Shown here in pieces: positions 23,390 to 28,261 of a stretch of DNA of 28,261 nt (position 1 is its first letter; the number at the start of each line of letters is the position of its first letter). This DNA comes from Prevotellaceae bacterium. GTDB lineage: Bacteria; Bacteroidota; Bacteroidia; Bacteroidales; UBA932. The DNA lies in the NCBI GenBank assembly GCA_031258755.1, contig JAIRMK010000071.1, forward strand, positions 1-28,261. Direction: 5' to 3'. A model generated the notes under the pieces. That model was given only the letters and a program-made list of their open reading frames with translations, made no database searches and was not told the DNA's origin. The translations under genes and the position numbers were made by a program.

Positions 23390-24343
23390 ATGCATCCCTC
23401 CGAACATCAAATCAAAATTTTTTCCTGTCGTTCCTCACGTTACCTGGCCGAACGCATTGTTAAGGCGCTGGGTACGGAGTTGGGCAAATCGTTGGTTACG
23501 GAATTCAGCGACGGCGAATTTCAACCCGCATTCGACGAAAGTGTGCGGGGTTGTACGGTTTTCATTGTGCAATCGACATTTCCGCCGGTAGATAACTTGT
23601 TTGAGCTGTTGCTGATGATTGATGCGGCGCGTCGGGCTTCGGCCTATAAAGTAATTGCCGTAATCCCTTATTTCGGTTGGGCGCGACAAGACCGGAAAGA
23701 CCGGCCGCGCGTGTCGATTGGCGCTAAGATGGTGGCCAACTTGTTGGCTGCTGCGGGCTGCGACAGGGTGATGACCGCCGACCTGCACGCCGACCAGATA
23801 CAGGGGTTTTTTGATTTCCCGGTCGATCACATCTTCGCAAGCATGGTATTTCTTCCTTACGTCAAAAACCTGAAAATCGAAAACCTCTCGGTGGCGGCGC
23901 CCGACATGGGCGGAGCGAAGCGGGTGAATGCCTACGCCCGCCTGTTGGAATGTCCGATGATTATTTGTCACAAGTCGCGTGAAAAAGCAAATGTGGTGGG
24001 CGAGATGACCGCCATTGGCGATGTGGAAGGCCGTAACATTCTTATTCTTGACGACATGGTGGATACTGCGGGAACGGTTTCCAAAGCGGCCGACATGCTG
24101 ATGGAAAGAGGGGCGCTGAGTGTCCGGGTCATGGCCACGCATGCCGTGCTCTCAGGACCGGCCTACGAACGCATTGCACGCTCGTGCATCAAGGAAGTCA
24201 TCGTAACCGATACGCTTCCGCTACGTCCGGATAGAGATGTGGATACTTCAAAAATCAAAGTGCTTTCTATTGCCGAATTGTTTGCCGATGTCATTGACAA
24301 GGTCTATAATTACCAGTCGATAAGCAGTCATTTTGTGATGTAG
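23390..24343 (+). CDS. prs: Ribose-phosphate pyrophosphokinase (PRPP synthetase)
   Basis: Makes PRPP from ribose-5-phosphate and ATP, feeding purine (including PurC in this window), pyrimidine, His, Trp and NAD synthesis. The 317-residue product has FSDGEFQPAF (39-48), the ATP-loop region YFGWARQDRK (94-103; Trp where Tyr is more usual), the metal/ATP segment DLHADQIQGFF (131-141) and the PRPP loop DDMVDTAGT (221-229). The frame is open back to an ATG at 23357, but that lies upstream of the -7 box; ATG 23390 gives the normal family N-terminus. The stop TAG is directly followed by the ATG of the next gene. Confidence 0.96.
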   Translation: MHPSEHQIKIFSCRSSRYLAERIVKALGTELGKSLVTEFSDGEFQPAFDESVRGCTVFIVQSTFPPVDNLFELLLMIDAARRASAYKVIAVIPYFGWARQDRKDRPRVSIGAKMVANLLAAAGCDRVMTADLHADQIQGFFDFPVDHIFASMVFLPYVKNLKIENLSVAAPDMGGAKRVNAYARLLECPMIICHKSREKANVVGEMTAIGDVEGRNILILDDMVDTAGTVSKAADMLMERGALSVRVMATHAVLSGPAYERIARSCIKEVIVTDTLPLRPDRDVDTSKIKVLSIAELFADVIDKVYNYQSISSHFVM

Positions 24344-24970
24344 ATGAATGCAATAATCAAGGGCGCATTTCTCCTGCTGTTTGTACTTTTAGTGGGGCAT
24401 ACCCTGCAAGCGCAAGATACACGACGCATGTATTTCGGTTTTTCCATAGAGCCCGCGTGGGGCATGCTTAATCCTGAAGTGCCGCATGAACGCGGCCTCA
24501 CGCGGTTTGGAATTAACATCAACCTGCAATCGTTGAAATATATCAAACAATGGTTTGGGGTGTATTTCGGTTTGAGTTTGCTGAATAATGGCGGACGCAT
24601 TCGCCTGATAGATGACAATGCCAACGCGCTTGCAGACGATATTGTTTGCCGCTTTCAATACCTCGCGGCGCCGCTTGGCATTGCGCTGACTACGCCGCTA
24701 AAACGCAATATGCAGGTAAATCTTCAACTCGGCGTGGCGGCGGCGCTGCATATTGATGGAAGCGTTACGTGGGGCGACGATGTGGGAAGTTTAAGTGTTG
24801 TGCGGACTTTCTCCCCTTTCTACCAGGCCACGCTCAGCCTGCAATACCACATCGGGCAGGATGTGTACCTTCACTTGGGGCCTTCCTGCATGCGAAGTAT
24901 GACCGGCATTACAAATGATATGAAAATCATACAGCAAAATTTCGGCATACGTGCGGGCATCATCTTTTAA
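24344..24970 (+). CDS. Predicted outer-membrane beta-barrel protein, small
   Basis: No named family recognised. The 208-residue product has a signal peptide (1-23, LQA-Q) and about eight alternating amphipathic strands, for example FGFSIEPAWGMLNP, WFGVYFGLSLL and YHIGQDVYLHLGPSCM, ending in FGIRAGIIF with a terminal Phe. This is the pattern of porin-like or OmpW/OmpA-type small barrels common in Bacteroidota (PorT-like or outer membrane beta-barrel group). It is joined to prs with no gap (TAG-ATG) and lies 10 nt before priA, so it is co-transcribed with two DNA/nucleotide genes to which it has no obvious link. Confidence 0.72.
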   Translation: MNAIIKGAFLLLFVLLVGHTLQAQDTRRMYFGFSIEPAWGMLNPEVPHERGLTRFGININLQSLKYIKQWFGVYFGLSLLNNGGRIRLIDDNANALADDIVCRFQYLAAPLGIALTTPLKRNMQVNLQLGVAAALHIDGSVTWGDDVGSLSVVRTFSPFYQATLSLQYHIGQDVYLHLGPSCMRSMTGITNDMKIIQQNFGIRAGIIF

Positions 24971-24980
24971 ATTTGCCGCT

Positions 24981-27236
24981 ATGGAATATGTGAATGTGAT
25001 TTTACCGCTTGCCCTGCCGCAATTACTCACCTATGCGGTGCCCGAAGACTTTTCGGGTAAAGTGTGGCCGGGTATGCGGGTGGAAGTGGAAGTGGGGCGA
25101 AAACATTACCGCGCCCTGGTTTACTCTTTGCAGGATGAGGCGCCACGAGGCTTTGTCGTGAAACCACTCCGCCACGTGATAGACCTTATGCCGGTGGTTA
25201 CGGCAAAGCAACTTGAACTGTGGAAATGGATAGCGTCCTACTACATGTGTACCATGGGCGAAGTGATGATGGCCGCGCTGCCCAACGGTTTGCGCACCAC
25301 TTACAAGCCGCGGACGGAGACTTTTGTCCGCCTGCATGAAAGCGTGAGAAGCGACGCGCTTTTGGAAAAAACACTGAACACATTGGGACGCGCCGGGAAG
25401 CAGGAAAAACTGTTGCTTGATTTTTTGGATTTGATAAACGGTGCGATAGACGCTACGCTGCCCAAGAAAATGTTGATGAATAGCAGTGGCGCATCGGCCG
25501 CGACGTTTAATGCCTGTGTGGAAAAACATATTTTTGAAGTGGAACAGTGTGAAGTGGGTCGCCTTGACCGTTCGGCTGTGGCCACGAAAAACATGCCGGC
25601 GCTGTCGGCTGCCCAGCAAGCGGCTTACGAAGAAATAAAAAAACAGTGGCAGGCGAAAGAGGTGGTGTTGCTGCATGGCGTTACGGCGTCGGGTAAAACG
25701 GAAATTTACGCTTCGCTCATGGCTGCGGAGCTGGAGCGGGGTAACCAGGTGCTGTATCTGGTTCCCGAAATAGCCCTCACTACACAATTGATTGGACGCT
25801 TGCAGCAGCTTTTTGGAAATATCGTGGGCGTTTACCATTCAAAATACAGCGACGAGGAGCGGGTGGAAATATATACGATGATAAGTGCTAATAACGCTTA
25901 TCCTTCAGCATATCCGCCCCTGCAAATTATTGTGGGCGCACGTTCGGCGGTGCTGTTGCCGTTTGCCAAACTCGGACTGGTGATTGTGGACGAGGAGCAC
26001 GAAGCCTCCTTCAAGCAGCTTGATCCTGCGCCGCGCTATCATGCCCGCGATACGGCCATTATGCTTGCCGCACAGCATGGCGCGAAGGTGCTGTTGGGCA
26101 CGGCCACGCCTGCCGTTGAAACTTACTACAATGCCAAGTCGGGCAAGTTCGGTTTGGTAACCCTCTCGGAACGCTTCCACCCCGTGCCGTTGCCCGCCAT
26201 CGAGGTAATCGACAGCATCTCCATGCGGAAGAAAAAGCGGATGAACGGATTGTTTTCGCAACCGCTGCTTACGGCTATCGAAGAGGCTTTGGAGAAGAAA
26301 GAGCAGGTTATTTTATTCCAAAACCGACGGGGATTTTCGCCTTTCGTTCAATGTGCCGATTGCGGCCACATCCCGCAGTGCAAGCATTGCAGTGTAAGCC
26401 TCACTTACCATAAACAACAGCATGCGCTGATATGTCATTACTGCGGTTATACCGAGCGCCTGCAGGGTCATTGCGGCGCGTGTGGCAGCGCCAATATACA
26501 AATGAAGGGTTTCGGCACGGAGAAAATAGAAGAAGAGCTGCAACAATTTTTTCCGGATGCCCGGCTTGCCCGGCTTGACTTGGACACCACGCGGGCTAAA
26601 CATGCCTTCCGGCGCATCATCCATGAATTTGAAACAGGACAGAAGGACATACTTGTCGGCACGCAAATGGTGACCAAAGGACTTGACTTCGGCCGGGTGA
26701 GTCTGGTGGGAATTTTAAATGCCGACAACCTGCTTAATTTTCCTGATTTCCGGGCGCACGAGCGCAGTTTTCAGTTGCTCGCACAGGTGAGTGGCCGCGC
26801 GGGGCGCAAGGAACGGCGGGGGCGGGTGTTAATTCAAACCACGCAACCCGACAACCCTGTTATCCGTTTTGTGCAACAGCACGATTACCTCGCCTGCTTC
26901 AACCTGCAACTGCTCGAGCGGCATGAGTTTTCTTTTCCGCCATACGTCCGCCTGATAGGGGTGAACATGAAACACACGAATGAAGCCGTGTTGCAACAAG
27001 CTGCGGCCTTGTTCAAAGAGCACGCCGGAGCGCTGTTGGGACATCGCCTGCTTGGCCCGTTCCCGCCGGTGGTGCCGCGCATACAGCAAAAACACATTCT
27101 TTCTTTTTGGATACGCGCCGGCCGGCAGGACAACCTTCCGGAGCTGAAAGCTACGCTGACGCGGCAATTCGAACAACTCCACGCCCGGCAGGGGTGGAGC
27201 GGCCTTGAGTTTGTGGCCGATGTGGATCCGGTGTAA
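24981..27236 (+). CDS. priA: Primosomal protein N', replication restart helicase
   Basis: 3'-to-5' DNA helicase that reloads the replisome at stalled forks. The 751-residue product has the N-terminal 3'-DNA-binding domain (MEYVNVILPLALPQLLTYAVP, 1-21), Walker A HGVTASGKTE (232-241), the DEEH box (337-340) and GTATPAVETYY. Eight zinc-binding cysteines follow (458, 461, 467, 470, 485, 488, 498, 501), then GTQMVTKGLDF (560-570) and QVSGRAGR (602-609). The frame is open 10 codons further upstream, but the ATG at 24981 gives the family N-terminus and avoids overlap with the barrel gene. It ends before a strong hairpin at 27261-27292. Confidence 0.96.
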   Translation: MEYVNVILPLALPQLLTYAVPEDFSGKVWPGMRVEVEVGRKHYRALVYSLQDEAPRGFVVKPLRHVIDLMPVVTAKQLELWKWIASYYMCTMGEVMMAALPNGLRTTYKPRTETFVRLHESVRSDALLEKTLNTLGRAGKQEKLLLDFLDLINGAIDATLPKKMLMNSSGASAATFNACVEKHIFEVEQCEVGRLDRSAVATKNMPALSAAQQAAYEEIKKQWQAKEVVLLHGVTASGKTEIYASLMAAELERGNQVLYLVPEIALTTQLIGRLQQLFGNIVGVYHSKYSDEERVEIYTMISANNAYPSAYPPLQIIVGARSAVLLPFAKLGLVIVDEEHEASFKQLDPAPRYHARDTAIMLAAQHGAKVLLGTATPAVETYYNAKSGKFGLVTLSERFHPVPLPAIEVIDSISMRKKKRMNGLFSQPLLTAIEEALEKKEQVILFQNRRGFSPFVQCADCGHIPQCKHCSVSLTYHKQQHALICHYCGYTERLQGHCGACGSANIQMKGFGTEKIEEELQQFFPDARLARLDLDTTRAKHAFRRIIHEFETGQKDILVGTQMVTKGLDFGRVSLVGILNADNLLNFPDFRAHERSFQLLAQVSGRAGRKERRGRVLIQTTQPDNPVIRFVQQHDYLACFNLQLLERHEFSFPPYVRLIGVNMKHTNEAVLQQAAALFKEHAGALLGHRLLGPFPPVVPRIQQKHILSFWIRAGRQDNLPELKATLTRQFEQLHARQGWSGLEFVADVDPV

Positions 27237-27260
27237 GTGGATAAGCATATTATTAAAAGC

Positions 27261-27292
27261 AATAGAGGCCATCCTTTCGGACGGCCTCTATT
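27261..27292. terminator. Hairpin between convergent priA and GH57 genes
   Basis: AATAGAGGCC (27261-27270) and GGCCTCTATT (27283-27292) form a perfect 10-bp stem, extended inside by one mismatch and TCC/GGA around a TTTC loop. On the minus strand it is followed by GCTTTTAAT, on the plus strand by AGCAAATG. It is probably the shared terminator for both genes, better suited to the minus-strand one. Confidence 0.75.
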
Positions 27293-27311
27293 AGCAAATG
27301 CTCGTAGCGCA

Positions 27312-27582
27312 TTATTTTTTCTTCGGAGCAGCTTTCTTCGGAGCAGCCTTTTTAGCGACTACTTTCTTCGGAGCAACTTTCTTAGCGACTACTTTCTTCG
27401 GAGCAGCTTTCTTAGCGACTACTTTCTTCGGAGCAGCTTTCTTAGCGACTACCTTTTTCTTCGGAGCAGCTTTTTTAGCGACTACCTTTTTCTTCGGAGC
27501 AGCTTTCTTAGCGACTACCTTTTTCTTCGGAGCAGCTTTTTTAGCGGCTACCTTTTTCTTCGGAGCAGCTTTTTTAGCTGTC
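27312..27582 (-). repeat. In-frame 30/33-bp tandem repeats encoding the Lys/Ala/Pro tail
   Basis: On the plus strand the core CTTCGGAGCA recurs at 27321, 27336, 27366, 27396, 27426, 27459, 27492, 27525 and 27558, with steps of 15, 30, 30, 30, 33, 33, 33 and 33. All steps are multiples of three, so the array can grow or shrink without breaking the frame. Near-identity at the DNA level points to recent expansion by slippage or unequal recombination. Confidence 0.95.
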
Positions 27583-28261
27583 TTTTTTGCTTCAGGTTTT
27601 TCGCCTGTTACGCCTGGCAGAGGACCTTCTGCTGCCAATGCACTTAAAGTTGTTTTTTTCATAAAAGTTGTATTTACTGTTTTAGTTATTGGTTTTTCTT
27701 TTGTTATTTTTTCTTCACGTACCATTTCAGACTGCAATGTTAGTAATTTTTTTACTGACTTCCTATTTTTTATCAATTCTTTTTCAACAGGTTTTTCAAC
27801 ACGTGTAATGAAATCACTCAGCACATTCATGTAATTTATGAATGCTTCATAAGGGGTGTCGTATGGCGTGAAGTACTTGTGTACCGCGCCATCTGAGAAG
27901 AATTTGGTGCACATATAATAGAAGTGATCCGAAGCTTGAAGGTTCCGAAAATCGTGCCATAAATTTTTTTCATTATGTGCATTTATTTTTTCTTCGAGGC
28001 GGTATAACTGGTCAAAAGCCTCGTTTTGGAGTTCATTTCCGAGCCATGCGCTGAGGTCGCGTTCTTCATCGGCCCATGAAATTGCATAAGGAACGTGTAA
28101 CGGAGCAACCGGTTGATGTTTCGCTACAACGTCGGCCGGAGTGAGGAATTCGAAGTTCGAGTGAGAAAATACCCGCGCAGGGAGATGCTGCAGGAATGCA
28201 AAAATTCCGGTTTCCACACCTTGATGCTCGCCAAAAGTTTCGTAGTCCATAAACAGGTTGA
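27312..28261 (-). CDS. GH57-family alpha-amylase-like protein, 3' part, with histone H1-like tail
   Basis: The gene runs off the window; 315 C-terminal residues are visible. The first (numbered from the Met at 28250) are MDYETFGEHQ, the conserved GH57 stretch with the probable catalytic Asp2. The rest of the GH57 helical region follows to about residue 152 (SDHFYYMCTKFFSDGAVHKY, then YDTPYEAFINYMN). Related Bacteroidota enzymes are cytosolic and act on alpha-glucans such as glycogen. From about 153 to 220 there is a charged linker, then about 92 residues built almost only of Lys, Ala, Pro and Val in 10-11-residue repeats (KKAAPKKKVVA), as in bacterial histone H1-like proteins. The frame is continuous. 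A separate start at 27662 (MKKTTLSALAA) could in principle yield a free 116-residue basic protein; no promoter for it was found. Confidence 0.85.
   Translation of the reverse strand, partial: NLFMDYETFGEHQGVETGIFAFLQHLPARVFSHSNFEFLTPADVVAKHQPVAPLHVPYAISWADEERDLSAWLGNELQNEAFDQLYRLEEKINAHNEKNLWHDFRNLQASDHFYYMCTKFFSDGAVHKYFTPYDTPYEAFINYMNVLSDFITRVEKPVEKELIKNRKSVKKLLTLQSEMVREEKITKEKPITKTVNTTFMKKTTLSALAAEGPLPGVTGEKPEAKKTAKKAAPKKKVAAKKAAPKKKVVAKKAAPKKKVVAKKAAPKKKVVAKKAAPKKVVAKKAAPKKVVAKKVAPKKVVAKKAAPKKAAPKKK

Noticed and set aside
27312..27662. Independent histone H1-like gene starting MKKTTLSALAA
   Set aside because: The frame is continuous with the GH57 region and no promoter or leader was seen at 27662. 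It cannot be fully excluded and is mentioned as an alternative.

Overview
The window looks like a chromosomal segment of a member of the Bacteroidales (phylum Bacteroidota), probably uncultured or of the Porphyromonas/Dysgonomonas/Paludibacter type; I cannot fix the genus. The reasons are a SusC/SusD pair with typical signal sequences, promoters of the Bacteroidota form (TTTG, about 19 nt, TAnnTTTG), an almost complete lack of Shine-Dalgarno sequences, and family-typical neighbours (small membrane protein-mutL-rhomboid-EEP; a PBP1/LysM protein; a GH57 amylase). Most genes are housekeeping. The unusual material lies between genes and in one C-terminal tail.

Layout. 1-256: a pentanucleotide microsatellite and two leftward promoter candidates for a gene outside the window. 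257-3619 (-): nrdJ (B12-dependent ribonucleotide reductase) and ispE. 3835-4320 (-): a SPOR-domain lipoprotein with its own promoter and terminator. 4439-9038 (+): a CapA-like metallophosphatase, purC, a LysM + periplasmic-binding-fold protein and a membrane-anchored coiled-coil protein. 9039-16361 (+): a SusC-SusD-S9 peptidase locus, probably for oligopeptide uptake. It is bounded by a near-perfect 44-bp direct repeat of the end of the coiled-coil gene. 16362-16745: a non-coding stretch packed with hairpins and short repeats. 16746-22257 (-): a tight six-gene run: small membrane protein, mutL, rhomboid protease, EEP-family enzyme, GT4 glycosyltransferase and tsaC. 22406-22573: four 42-bp tandem units, each with a palindrome, just upstream of a VapBC-type toxin-antitoxin pair (22617-23269). 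23390-27236 (+): prs, an outer-membrane barrel-like protein and priA. 27312-28261 (-): the 3' part of a GH57 amylase gene whose product ends in a long Lys/Ala/Pro-rich, histone H1-like repeat tail.

How the parts relate. nrdJ, purC, prs, priA and mutL supply nucleotides and maintain DNA. The SPOR lipoprotein, LysM/PBP1 protein, CapA-like protein and coiled-coil protein look like cell-envelope functions. The SusCD-peptidase set would capture and trim peptides.

The least explained signals are: (1) degenerate tracts with a strict 7-bp period, mostly at stop codons of unrelated genes; (2) the 44-bp direct repeat bounding the SusCD-peptidase locus; (3) the 42-bp palindrome array, whose spacing equals four helical turns, before the toxin-antitoxin genes; (4) the H1-like tail on a glycoside hydrolase; (5) the pentanucleotide repeat next to a promoter with an overlapping palindrome. 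No tRNA, rRNA, CRISPR array, transposase or integrase was recognised.
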